A DNA stretch of 64,000 nt from Mantis religiosa. Taxonomy: Eukaryota > Arthropoda > Insecta > Mantodea > Mantidae. Under the pieces are notes generated by a model. It worked only from the letters and a program-made list of their open reading frames with translations, was not told the origin of the DNA and searched no databases. The translations under genes and the position numbers were made by a program. Below are positions 13,316-22,274 of the stretch, in pieces (the stretch's first letter is position 1; each line of letters starts with the position of its first letter). The stretch is from contig CM060953.1 in NCBI GenBank assembly GCA_030765055.1, forward strand, positions 10,711,045 through 10,775,044. The letters run 5' to 3'.

Positions 13316-13501
13316 TTACTAAAATTAGGCAAGTGAGTCAACCTTGGTTGACCACAGAGCTGACGATAGGGGAGAAGTCCCCAGAAACTAGTCTTCATAA
13401 AAAACTTGTAAGTGGAGAAAAGTATATACAAGGTTGACTCACTTGCCTAATTTTAGTAACAATGGCACTCCACTTTCTGAAATACTTCTTTTTATTCTAT
13501 A
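13316..13501 (+). mobile_element. ORF-less PLE-terminus insertion with hammerhead
   Basis: The 186-bp block is bounded by the 11-bp duplication TAATTGGCAAG (13305-13315 and 13502-13512) within LTR2. It opens with a 31-bp inverted copy (13316-13346) of its own tail (about 13432-13460), contains a hammerhead core, and otherwise matches the 3' ends of PLE-3 and PLE-5. It has no RT or endonuclease coding. Confidence 0.85.
13357..13396 (+). ncRNA. type I hammerhead ribozyme motif
   Basis: Order of elements: stem I GAG, core CTGACGA, bulged T, stem II GGGGA/TCCCC with GAAG loop, GAAAC, a two-pair stem III (AC/GT with TA loop), C17, then TTC pairing with GAG. This is the compact hammerhead layout known from Penelope-like elements. 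Cleavage is predicted after 13393. Confidence 0.8.
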
Positions 13502-13825
13502 TAATTGGCAAGTGTTCAACTGTAAGTCGGTGGAAATAAAGAACATTTTTGAGTGGTGCAATTGGACTTTTCATATCACGAACCCACAAAGTCACAATAT
13601 AAACACATGCCAAGGGAAGTATGCAAAGCTTTTTGAACAGTGACTTACATGAACATAGCATTCTTTCGTTGCCTATAATTTGAATGGCTTGCTTTTGTTT
13701 AATAAATACATCTTTGGCTTCTGGTGAATTTCCCCAAAATATTATTCCATATTTAATTATAGAATGTATATGTGCATAATAGGACATTAAAAGTACACAA
13801 AGGCTGACATTTTGACTCAATATTC

Positions 13826-14112
13826 TTAGACCACTTGGCTCTCACCAAGGCGGCCCAGGTTCGCTCCCAGGTGACCGCAAAGTGGGATTTGTGGTGGACA
13901 ACATGGCGCTGGGGTGGGTTTCTCCAGGTCCTCTGGTTTCCTTCACCATGATTCCACCAATTACTCTATCATTCTTTCACCCCAGGCACTGGGCCGATCC
14001 GCCAACCCTGATCTCATATCTCTCAGGTCAATATGCTTTGGCTTTGTCGCTCTGAGAGAATCCAAGTGACTCCTAACACCTGCATTGGTGAGGAAGGGCG
14101 ACATAAAAAAAA
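13826..14112 (+). repeat. tRNA-derived SINE, near full length
   Basis: A tRNA-like head (TTAGACCACTTGGCTC; B box CCCAGGTTCGCTCCC) leads into a unique body shared with 11625-11760 and an A-rich tail (ACATAAAAAAAA). SINEs are transcribed by pol III and mobilised by LINE machinery. Confidence 0.8.
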
Positions 14113-14380
14113 TCAGATGCTATGGATGTTTTAGGTGCCTTAGAGTCAGTTAATAATACATTTTCAAATTTATTTATATTGTGACTTTGTGGGTTCGTAG
14201 AATTAAAAGTCCAAGTTGCAGAAATTCACAATGTTCTTTATTTCCGTAGAAGTACACTTACAGTAGCAGCATTACATCACATACACAATTACAATCTTCC
14301 AAGGTTGCCGTCCACAAACAAAAGCATTCACACAATTCAGTTCTGATTTCACTCTCTCATTAGGACACTGTTTACTACTA

Positions 14381-14529
14381 ATCAAGGCTTTGCGGGTGAT
14401 CAGCCGTGTCAAATTAATAAACGTCAAGCTTTCGGCCATTGCAAACTCCATGGCCTTCTTCAAGTCCTGATGATATGGCTGATCACCTGCGAAGCCTTGA
14501 TTAGTAATGCCCACCGTGAAACCTTCAGG
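14381..14529. repeat. 149-bp insertion with 12-bp target duplication and inverted repeats
   Basis: The flanks TGTTTACTACTA at 14369-14380 and 14530-14541 are identical. Inside, CAAGGCTTTGCGGGTGATCAG and CTGATCACCTGCGAAGCCTTG form a strong inverted pair. A divergent relative lies at about 63480-63650. The family is not recognised. Confidence 0.65.
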
Positions 14530-14949
14530 TGTTTACTACTACTCGCTGGCATGTTGCAATCTCTTATAGGGGAGGGTGGTCCACAGTGAGACACAATATT
14601 TTTGAAATCCCATACTTATTTCTATTTTGGTGTGTTGTGAATGCAAATAGGTGACAAGCTTTCATTATTCCTTTATTAACAAATGCAAAACATAAAAACA
14701 TTGATTTTAATAATCATGAAGATACACATTACCAATATTCAAATGAATATTAATCATCTCACCCTGCCCCACAGTGTGCCACACTGAGACGGTCGGAATA
14801 TGAACAGGAGTACGCTCACATACACCAGGTTGCCAAACTGAACAACTATAACACAAATATTATCAAAAAACTGATCTACAGACACAAAAGAAACAAAAAC
14901 TTAAGGGACATTACTACGTTAAAAAAACTAGAAAACTCAAAAACCAGAT

Positions 14950-15501
14950 ATGGAAAATTCACATTTCATCCAAAATAATTCAAAAAAATTTGAAAAGATA
15001 TTTAAGAGCTTCAACATAAAATTAGCCCCTCAAAACAAACACAACATCCGCAACTTACTAAACCACCCTCTAAAAAATAGCACACCGAAAACTCAATTAT
15101 CAGGCATTTACCAAATGAGTTGCCAGGATTGTGACAAGATATACATTGGTAAGACCAAAAGGAATCTAGGAACAAGAATGAAAGAACACTTCAGAAATAT
15201 TAAATTCAAACACATGGACAAGTCGGCCGTAGCACATCACTTTTGGTCTGAGAATCACAACATAAAACAAGAAATAGAACTGATCAAACAGGCAAAGAAA
15301 CCTCTGGAACTACAGATTTGGGAAAACATATTTATTACGAAAAAACAGGACCTCTTGATTAATTTTGAAATTCCCGCGGTAGATGACGTCATCAAACTTA
15401 CCAGGACATTAGATGGCAGCACGACACCAAGCCAGATGCAGACACTGGATGCATCAGTCAACCACAGAACTGACGATAGGGGAGAAGTCCCCAGAAACTA
15501 G
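14950..15501 (+). CDS. PLE-3 GIY-YIG endonuclease part
   Basis: The 183-codon frame contains LSGIYQMSCQDCDKIYIGKT, with the GIY-YIG core and its linker cysteines, then RMKEHFRNIKF, SAVAHHFWSENHNI and LQIWENIFITKK. It ends at TDDRGEVPRN, codons that overlap the hammerhead. RT is absent because of 5' truncation; the ATG is internal to the ancestral ORF. Confidence 0.85.
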   Translation: MENSHFIQNNSKKFEKIFKSFNIKLAPQNKHNIRNLLNHPLKNSTPKTQLSGIYQMSCQDCDKIYIGKTKRNLGTRMKEHFRNIKFKHMDKSAVAHHFWSENHNIKQEIELIKQAKKPLELQIWENIFITKKQDLLINFEIPAVDDVIKLTRTLDGSTTPSQMQTLDASVNHRTDDRGEVPRN

Positions 15502-15506
15502 TCTTC
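15467..15506 (+). ncRNA. hammerhead ribozyme motif of PLE-3
   Basis: Same 40-base arrangement as at 13357-13396, with stem I changed from GAG to GAA: CTGACGA, bulged T, stem II GGGGA/TCCCC, GAAAC, TAGTC. It overlaps the last ten codons and the stop of the PLE-3 ORF. Confidence 0.78.
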
Positions 15507-15883
15507 ATAAAAAACTTGTAAGTGGAGAAAAGTATATACAAAGTTGACTCACTTGCCTAATTTTAGTAACAATGGCACTCCACTTTCTGAAATACTCTTT
15601 TTATTCTATATCTATTCTCCACAAGTGTTTACTGAGGGTTCACTTTCTCCCAAGACAGTTTCAGAACTTCCATTTCTGGCGACATGTTGTGCTCCAATTT
15701 TATTAACTGCTGAGTCACATGGTCCCATAGTGTTATCTGGTGGTTTTCTGTCAGTTATACTACTGGGTAAGAAGTCTGTATTCCTATCGAATGGGAATAT
15801 TCCAGTCTTACGAAAACCTGCAGTAATTAAATTTAAATTAAATTTAAAGGGAGTCGATTAATGACACTAAACAACACTTACTT

Positions 15884-16459
15884 TTAAATTTTTCCGGAAC
15901 ATGTTTCAGAGGCTTTGCCTCTATCCTCAGCCGGCCATCGACTGGTTCTCATTGGTGTAGTTGACGATATTTTGTCACAGGTCTCCTCTGGTGGCGGTTC
16001 AAGGAACTTGCTGAACAAATCTTCCTGGGGGATGTCGAAATTGAAGACTTTGTTCCTATTTTTTGAAATGAAGATTTGTTCCCATGTGGATAGTTCTTCT
16101 TTTCCTGATGTATGTTTTAGTAGTTTTGGTTCTGGATTTATGTTGTGGTTTTTTTCCCAAAAATGTGTGGCAACTGCTGATTTTTCTAATTGTTTATATT
16201 TTATGTTTCTAAAGTGTTCCTTTGCTCTTGTTTCTAAATTTCTTTTGGTTTTTCCAATATAAATTTGACTACAGTCATTGCATTCAATTTGATATATACC
16301 AGATTTTTTGTTAGATGGAATGGCATCTTTGATGTTTGAGCAAATTAGGTTTTTTAAGGAGAAATGGTTGACTGGTGCTAGTTGAATGTTTTGTTTTTTG
16401 AAGACTTTTTTGAATTTATCATAGGCCCATGGATGGTAAGTGAATTTTTTGAAAATCAT
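15884..16459 (-). CDS. PLE-2 GIY-YIG endonuclease part
   Basis: Begins in the FTYHPWAYDKFKK region and contains SGIYQIECNDCSQIYIGKTK (GIY-YIG core), RAKEHFRNIKY, AVATHFWEKNHNI and WEQIFISKN. The C-terminal codons PAEDRGKASETCSGKI overlap the hammerhead at 15894-15934. Confidence 0.87.
   Translation of the reverse strand: MIFKKFTYHPWAYDKFKKVFKKQNIQLAPVNHFSLKNLICSNIKDAIPSNKKSGIYQIECNDCSQIYIGKTKRNLETRAKEHFRNIKYKQLEKSAVATHFWEKNHNINPEPKLLKHTSGKEELSTWEQIFISKNRNKVFNFDIPQEDLFSKFLEPPPEETCDKISSTTPMRTSRWPAEDRGKASETCSGKI
15894..15934 (-). ncRNA. hammerhead ribozyme motif of PLE-2 (best formed)
   Basis: On the minus strand: stem I CCGG, core CTGAGGA, bulged T, stem II AGAGGC/GCCTCT with AAA loop, GAAAC, AT loop, GT, T17, then CCGG closing stem I. 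Every catalytic-core position of the consensus is kept. Cleavage is predicted just before the second CCGG. Confidence 0.85.
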
Positions 16460-16460
16460 A

Positions 16461-17365
16461 TTAGTTTCTGTAGCTGAGAGGGTTGTGGTTTCCTTTAGTA
16501 GCTTCTTTTTTTACTAAGTTCACTCTTTTGTCCACTAATGATTTGGGAAAATTATTTTTTTGTGCTATTTTAATTATTCTGTTGTATTCTGCTTTGTATT
16601 CTTCTGCTGTGAGAGGGATGTTTACCAGTCTGTGTGCTAAACTATTGAAGATTGCCTGTTTGTGGGATCTTGGGTTGTAACCATTAGTTTTTATGTAGTT
16701 GTCTGTCTGTGTTGGTTTTCTGTAAATGCCAAAGTTTAGTCTGTTTTTATTCCTCATTATTTTTAGATCCAAAAATGGTAAATACTCATCTTTTTCAACT
16801 TCTACAGTGAACTTGATGCTTTTTTCTTGGATATTTAAAAGTTTTAGTGCATCACTGATATGTTTTTTTGGTACTATTGCAAAGATGTCATCTACATATC
16901 GTTGCCAGAGTTTGAACATCCAAGGGAAACCTTTGTTGATCCTTATTTCTAGTGCACTCATGTACAGATCGGCCATGAAGGGTGATAGGGGGTTGCCCAT
17001 TGCTAACCCTGAAGTTTGGTGGAAATATTTTGTTTGAAACTTGAAGAAATTTTGTTCTATGCATAATTTGGTTAGTTCGATGTAGTCTGAAATTTCAGGT
17101 GATGCCATTCCAAGTGATTTGAGCCATTTTTCTATCAACGTTGGGAGTTGTTTCACTGGTATGCTGGGAAACAGTGATTTAACATCAAATGAGACTAGTG
17201 TGTCCTCTTCTTTTAGTTCAGTATCCTTAATGTGTTCTATAAGTTCATAGGTGTTTTTGATGCTTAGGCTGTCGAATTTTGGAAATGAGTTGAATTTGTT
17301 TGTTAGCCACTTTGCAAGTTTGTATGTTGGTGAATTTATACTGCTAACTATAGGTCTCATTGTCT
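16461..17365 (-). CDS. PLE-2 reverse transcriptase part
   Basis: From MRPIVSSINSPTYKLAKWL the frame shows SFDVKSLFPSIPVKQ, TSGLAMGNPLSPFMADLYM, the catalytic RYVDDIFAIVP and DEYLPFLDLKIMRNKN, then IYRKPTQTDNYIK. It ends at a stop (16461-16463) created by a one-base shift; the next frame carries the endonuclease. The listed start of the open frame (17411) belongs to the host pogo sequence, so the coding fusion upstream of 17365 is accidental. Confidence 0.88.
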
Positions 17366-18187
17366 CAACACTTCCAAGAAAGGAACCTGCAGTAATGTTT
17401 GTTGGCATCATTCTTTGCGTGAAGGCAGGGATGTCTCAAAACAAAACTGCTTCCCTCATGCTATCAATTGAGAATGTACCAATTTGAGCCTTTCTTTGCC
17501 TGTTTCTAGCCATTCTGGATGAAAACAAATTGTGAGTTTAATAAATTTCTCAATTTCAGTAGTGTCTCACACTGCCCCACCTACCACTGTCTCATTGTGG
17601 ACCACGTGCTCATAAAAATATTTTTATTATTTACATAATCTTAAACTTCAACCCCACTGTTCATTATTTATTTAGTTCTAAAGAAGAAACCCACTGCTTT
17701 TAAGAAAAGCAAAATGCATAATAATATAAAGAAAGAATATAATAATATGATCTACTAAGTACACCCTGAAAATTTTACTTTACTCATCCGAAAATAAAGA
17801 TTTGCTTGTGACCAGAAACATTCCTTACAATTCTGGATTTAAACAGGTTTGCCAACTGCAACTTTATTTCCTCTATTCACAACCAGAGTGCATCACTTGT
17901 TAACTTACACACATATTTAAAAATTGTAAGTGTCTCTCTGTGGACCAGCCTCCCCTATATCTCATTCATAATTCGAGACTGTTCTGTAACAATCAAGAAA
18001 TCAAATATTCTGTCACTAGACGAACCACGAACTTTCTAGACATGAAACTTTATCTGTGCCGGCAAGTCTTTTATCCCCACGCTATGTTTATCTGCTTAGC
18101 CAAGATGTTTATCTCCGCCCAGCACTATTTGTCCCTTATATCTCTGTGCTGAGCCTTTTGTGTGTGTTGCTGCAGCCGAGACAATAT

Positions 18188-18640
18188 GATACAGAAGATT
18201 TTCTAAGTTCTGAAGGATTGCTGAAATTTGTCCATCAAAATGTGTAGCATTTAAATGAATCTTTTGTGGATATATTACATCAGCGACAGCACCACCGTTG
18301 TTTGGTAAGCTAAAGACATAAAGGAACTAATCTAAAGAAAATTATGTGATGAATGCATGGTGAGTTATTGACTTGGACTGATATTTCTTCCTTCCAATAT
18401 GTCAGATCCCCTCTTTTACCTTTCTTATCCAGTCATCCTTGACTCAACTCTTGCTTTCTTTGACTGTGACGGTATTAGAGTTTTCGAGGCCTAGGGGATC
18501 ATTTCATTTATTCCTGTTCATACCTTTCTCTACTTAGGATGGTGTAATTTATTGTGCCTAATTTTGAACAGTTATAAAAAAAAGTTAAATAAAAACACTC
18601 CAGATAATTTCTCCTAGTTTATTCAGTCACTGACAGCTAT
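18188..18640. other. no clear gene; possible LINE fragment
   Basis: Just right of LTR3 the plus strand reads LLKFVHQNV then a stop, which resembles the start of a LINE endonuclease domain. Nothing longer can be supported. Confidence 0.3.
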
Positions 18641-19043
18641 GGGTAGAATTTTTGTATAATATATTTATTTATTTTATTTGTCAATAGACTGCAAAGCAGT
18701 TTCTGACATTGCCAATTACAATCTAAAAGTTTACAATTATAGGATACAGAGCAAAATATAAACAGTATAAAAACATATTTACAGATCATCAACTTTGTAC
18801 AAATATTTATCCATTAAAAAGTATTTTAATTTGTTTTGAAATTGCTTCAAACCATTTAATGCTTTAATTGATGTTAGAAGTCTATTAAATAAAATCTGTC
18901 CCATTATATAAACATCTCTATCAGTAGATCGTTTAGAAGTACAATCTCTAAAATAGTCATTGTTGCGTCTGGCATTATAATTGTGTACATCAGCAGTCTT
19001 CAAATTTACCTTACTTACAACAAAAGGAATTGCCTTATATACA

Positions 19044-19389
19044 GTTAGTTAGTTACTAACACTCCCCACATGGCAACCTTGGCCTTCGGGGTAACCTCAC
19101 CCCACCAAGTGATGACCGGACCCATTTCTCAGGTGGAGGCACCCAGAGGGCGGTGTCCATTACCTCCGATGATAGGGTGATAGTGAAGATGGCGGTGAGG
19201 TGAGAGGACCTACAGTTTTTACCGTGGACTCCGAACCACGTTGGGCATAGGGGATACTTCACGTGTGCTAGACAGAGGTGAAGGCGTGGATAGGGCCGAC
19301 TTAAAATCACCAACCCCAGGGCCGGGAATCGAACTCGGGACCCTTAGAACAGGAGCCGCGAACGAAACCACCGCGCTACCCCGGCGCCC
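19044..19389 (-). repeat. tRNA-derived SINE with perfect 14-bp target duplication
   Basis: Duplicates TTGCCTTATATACA at 19030-19043 and 19390-19403 flank it. The minus-strand head reads GGGGTAGCGCGGTGG (A box) and CGAGTTCGATTCCCGG (B box). The 3' end is a (TAAC)n-type tail (19044-19060). It interrupts the LINE-C RT gene. Confidence 0.9.
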
Positions 19390-19403
19390 TTGCCTTATAT
19401 ACA

Positions 19404-20132
19404 TATAGTGAGTATAGTGTGAACATTTTGTTTTGTTTGAAAATATCTACACAAGAATCAGTATTTTTTAAGTTAAAAATTATCCTGATATACCTTTTCT
19501 GTAGAATGAATACTCTGTCCAGATGTACCCTTGGACAACTTCCCCATATTTCAATTCCATATGATAGGTATGGGAAGATAACACCATAACAAATATTTTT
19601 CAGTAGTTTGGTATCACCGATTGGCTTAAAATGCTTAATTAGAAATATTGATTTACTAATTTTTTTACATAGATAATCAATGTGACTACACGATGTCAAT
19701 TTATTGTTCATATAAAGCCCTAGGAATTTATGGCCACTTACATCCTTTATGCTAGAGTTATCTATCTGTAGATTGATGTTAAAGTGAGTCTTATTTGTCA
19801 GGCTAATTTGCATTGATCTGGTTTTTTTCCATGTTGCATTTGAGGTTGTTTTTGTCAAAATAATTTAACAAACGTTCTCCCAGAGAGCTCATATCCTAAA
19901 TTAAATTCTTGTTATTTACAGCAGAGCAGATGACAATTGTATCATCTGCATAAGATATTATACTTGCATTGTGAGTAGTAGGTAAATCATTTATATACAT
20001 AATGAACAGAATTGGTCCTAAAACACTACCCTGAGGAACCCCGTATTTTACAGTTTTACAAGTGGAGTAATAGATGTTTTGATAGTTTGCATTTTGGTAA
20101 TTAATTTGTGTATATTGTGTTCTACCTTTCAA
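19404..20132 (-). pseudogene. LINE-C RT fragments (palm to C-terminus)
   Basis: Two frames: 20132-19896 with GVPQGSVLGP and the catalytic YADD, then 19858-19404 with the thumb/C-terminal motifs. A short gap with a stop separates them, and the SINE ends the second. Confidence 0.78.
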
Positions 20133-20330
20133 GTAAGAAGTAATTAAGCTCTTGGGTACTCCTCTTATACCATAATTGTCAAATTTTTAATAAGACAAAA
20201 AATAAGGCTCCAACCTTTTCATTATTCTCTAAGTTCATAGAAGCCTGGTGTACAAACTCTGCCACAGCAGTAATTGTTGACAGACCTTTTCTAAAGCCAT
20301 GCTGGAAACCTACAATTACTTGTCACCAGA

Positions 20331-21290
20331 GAGCATTAAGTTCTCTTTAACAAGTGCTGCCACATTCAGGATAGAATGGACAAATACATCACTTATTTAG
20401 GAATGAAACTATGTAAGGGCCTAACAATGGGGAGCACTTCAGGGTCCTGTCACTTGGGCTTATTGACGTTATGGTTTCTTTGTACCCCATGTTAAGGTCA
20501 TGTAGACTCCGCACCAAGAAAACTCCATGGTTCAACTACCTGCTGCATTTCATCTCCTGGCTGATCAACTTTCTGAAGCATTCAACCCACTCCATGGATG
20601 CTATTGTAACGGTCATTGTAGGAATCGAACCTCCCCTGGCTATATAGTAACATTTGAAGAACTGTGTTAAAAGTAGTTCAAGCCTGGAATTCACAAATAT
20701 AGAACACTTACTTTAGGGAATTAAGTAGGTCAATGTGACAGTCAATAGAGCAGTCAACGGGCAGTTAACAGAGCCATCATACGTCGTCACATCTGTCTCC
20801 AAAATCTTCCAACTATGAAGCCAGGGACGTAAGTACCTACAGCATAGTAAGTCACCACAAAAAGGTGCCTGTCTCATAGCATATGAGAACCTCTAGTTGT
20901 CTACCAGGAAACATACGAGTCAGTTGGAGAATTTAATGTCATGTCGGCATGTTGACCATAGTAGCTCAATGGTTTAGAAAAACTGATTTTTCAGTTTGAC
21001 TATATCTATCCAAATCTTAGTCTACACATGGCAGCTTTGGGTGTTTACAACCCTGAAAGGTGACATTTTGGAGTTTCCATGTTTGAAAATTATCACTATT
21101 AGAGACACCTAGTTTGTGATACGACACTACACTATACTCCTGTTATATACACCACAGTTAACAACTAAATTAACAACTTCTTACGCAGCCTACAGCCAGC
21201 CATCACAACACACTTAGTTCTTACTACTGCCACACATAAAGAAAGCTCAAGCTGTTTGCCCTGGATAGTAATTGCTGATGAAAAATGAAC
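20331..21290. other. no recognisable gene
   Basis: Low-similarity sequence without a credible ORF. A B-box-like GGTTCGATTCC on the minus strand near 20620 hints at a worn SINE. Confidence 0.35.
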
Positions 21291-21428
21291 ATTCAATTCA
21301 ATTCTGTTCAATTCAATTTATTCATCCCTTATATTTCATACAGAGGATATATCATTTTATAAGAAAACATAAAAAATATACCAAAAAGTCTACTATATAC
21401 ATTACTTAGAAATTAAAACGTACATTGT

Positions 21429-21923
21429 TTATTTTCCATTTTTTGCTTTGTACTCTTCCACACTATAAAAAGCGTGTTCTGACAAATACCTTTTTATATT
21501 CTTAATACTACACAGTTTAGTATTCTTTATTTTTCCTGGCGCTCTATTATACATGTCTTTTCCGATACTTTCTAATGATCTGTTGTTTAGTGTTCCCCTT
21601 AGTGTGGTCCTAAAATAGTCAGCTTTATTTCTTACATTATATGAGTGTACATTATAGTTCTTTTTACATGTATCCCTTTCTATTACATATTTAATGCTTT
21701 CATATATGTATATGCATGGAACAGTTAAAATATTATGCTTCTTAACTATCTGTCTACAGCTAGATCTTCTCTCAACATTTTCAATTATTCGGATAGCTTT
21801 CTTTTGTAATCTGAAAATTTTTAACACCTCTTTTGCATTTATATTACCCCATAAAGATATCCCATATTTTATATGTGAATAGACAAATGCATAATACACT
21901 TGTTTTAAGGTTTTATTATCCAT
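21429..21923 (-). pseudogene. LINE-D RT C-terminal domain
   Basis: The 164-aa frame has HIKYGISLWGN, RLQKKAIRIIENV, RRSSCRQIVKKHNI and HSYNVRNKADYF, the standard C-terminal region of CR1/jockey-type proteins. The palm domain lies upstream across the 22074-22274 insertion. Confidence 0.78.
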
Positions 21924-22073
21924 AGTTCATCTAACTTGTTTCATTACGTATATAACTTTGTTTATTATATATTCTATGTGTTACTTCCACCCTAGGTGTT
22001 TATCAATTACTACCCTCAAAAATTCTCTACGGCATGTTTATGGAATACTTTCACCATCAACAGTAATTTTTAT

Positions 22074-22274
22074 GTGTGTGTGTTTGGAGGAATTTAGTAA
22101 CAGTGACGTCAAAATTCATATAAAAATTATTTGTGGTTTGTTGTGGTAGACAACAACAGATGCCAGTTGGAAAGAGATTGAAAATGGAGGCCAGGGCCTT
22201 TGAAACTAGTCTCTCATAAATATATGAAAAAGTAAGTGACGAATGTCAATAAACCAACCACAAATAATTTTTAT
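22074..22274 (+). mobile_element. palindromic PLE-terminus-like insertion in LINE-D
   Basis: The 201-bp block is flanked by the 12-bp duplication AGTAATTTTTAT (22062-22073 and 22275-22286). Its ends form inverted arms (AAAAATTATTTGTGGTTTG and mate). Between them, a stem GGAGGCC/GGCCTTT is followed by GAAACTAGTC, a hammerhead 3' half with a decayed CUGANGA box (TTGAAAA). The first 40 bases match the insertion at 56682-56821. Confidence 0.75.

Larger units (their letters stand above)
12465..13596 (+). mobile_element. LTR2, solo Ty3/gypsy LTR with two nested insertions
   Basis: It begins TGTCACCCGAAC and ends AAGTCACA, and is flanked by a 4-bp duplication ATAT (12461-12464 and 13597-13600) in LINE-B. 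A TATA box (CTATAAAAAGG, about 13130) and AATAAA (about 13537) are in place. The last 90 bp match LTR1. A polyadenylated insertion (about 12545-12912) and a PLE-terminal insertion (13316-13501) interrupt it. A solo LTR arises by recombination between two LTRs. Confidence 0.85.
11975..13820 (-). mobile_element. LINE-B 3' part, split by a solo LTR
   Basis: Minus-strand LINE RT C-terminal coding occurs at 13820-13601 (HSIIKYGIIFWGNSPEAK, RLQ-type KQKQAIQI) and again at 12460-12172 (RNRFNFQNNGSIHMHYTR, YNSLPNDIK, stop at 12172). The two parts are continuous once the LTR at 12465-13596 and one ATAT duplicate are removed. The 3' UTR ends near 11975 in a motif also found at the LINE-D tail. Confidence 0.75.
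14796..15610 (+). mobile_element. PLE-3, 5'-truncated Penelope-like element
   Basis: The sequence is nearly identical to PLE-5 (52568-53340) from the EYEQEYAHIHQ region onward. It extends past the PLE-5 end by the same 40-bp tail seen at 13461-13501 (AATACTCTTTTTATTCTATA). It lies in the 3' part of the pogo-like transposon. The target duplication could not be settled. Confidence 0.82.
15828..17393 (-). mobile_element. PLE-2, Penelope-like element in the pogo transposase
   Basis: Bounded by the 13-bp duplication AACCTGCAGTAAT (15815-15827 and 17394-17406). Minus-strand coding is RT then GIY-YIG with one frameshift near 16460. The 5' end lies just before the MRPIVS motif, so the N-terminal third is missing. 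A well-formed hammerhead lies near the 3' end. Confidence 0.88.
15612..17513 (-). pseudogene. pogo/Tigger-like transposase remnant (interrupted)
   Basis: The N-terminal piece MARNRQRKAQIGTFS (ATG 17513) resembles the psq/CENP-B type helix-turn-helix start of Tigger transposases, then meets a stop near 17439. Across PLE-2 the reading continues as TNITAGFRKTGIFPFDRN to a stop at 15612-15614; GFRKTGIFPF is typical of the region after the DDE core of this family. The DDE domain itself is missing, so the copy was already internally deleted before PLE-2 arrived. Confidence 0.65.
14567..17957 (-). mobile_element. pogo/Tigger-like DNA transposon, itself split by two PLEs
   Basis: TIRs of about 27 bp (TAGGGGAGGGTGGTCCACAG and its mate at the right end) are flanked by TA (14565-14566, 17958-17959). 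Subterminal copies of a GTGAGACA/GGGGCAG motif lie near both ends. Minus-strand coding is an N-terminus at 17513 and a C-terminus at 15827-15612 that join in frame when PLE-2 and one 13-bp duplicate are removed. PLE-3 also sits inside. Confidence 0.75.
14179..18183 (-). mobile_element. LTR3, solo Ty3/gypsy LTR split by a pogo/Tigger-like element
   Basis: On the minus strand it starts TGTCTCGGCTGCAG (18183) and ends AAAGTCACA (14179), with ATAT on each side (18184-18187 and 14175-14178). The 3' end matches LTR1 and LTR2. The LTR is cut at a TA by a 3.4-kb transposon (14567-17957) and also carries a 149-bp insertion at 14381-14529. Removing these leaves about 460 bp of LTR. Confidence 0.72.
18640..20330 (-). 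mobile_element. LINE-C, decayed, with SINE insertion
   Basis: The minus-strand CR1/jockey-type RT is broken by stops and deletions. HGFRKGLSTITA (about 20310) and VKYGVPQGSVLGPILF with ISYADDTIVI (20132-19896) are followed by KFLGLYMNNKLT and IEIWGSCPRVHLDR (19858-19404). The reading resumes after the SINE as DVHNYNARRNNDYF to a stop at 18781. The FLDLSKAFD segment is deleted. Confidence 0.8.

Noticed and set aside
14466..14525. hammerhead in the 149-bp insertion (CTGATGA ... GAAAC)
   Set aside because: No hairpin stem II of normal length can be formed between the two boxes, and the relative near 63500 lacks CTGATGA.
14179..14595. LTR3 as a 417-bp solo LTR ending at 14595
   Set aside because: ATAT also follows 14595, but the bases 14567-14595 are the TIR of the pogo-like element, whose mate is at 17930-17957; the LTR resumes beyond 17957 and ends at 18183.
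17394..17411. start of the PLE-2 RT ORF at 17411
   Set aside because: Those codons belong to the host pogo transposase; PLE coding begins only near 17365.
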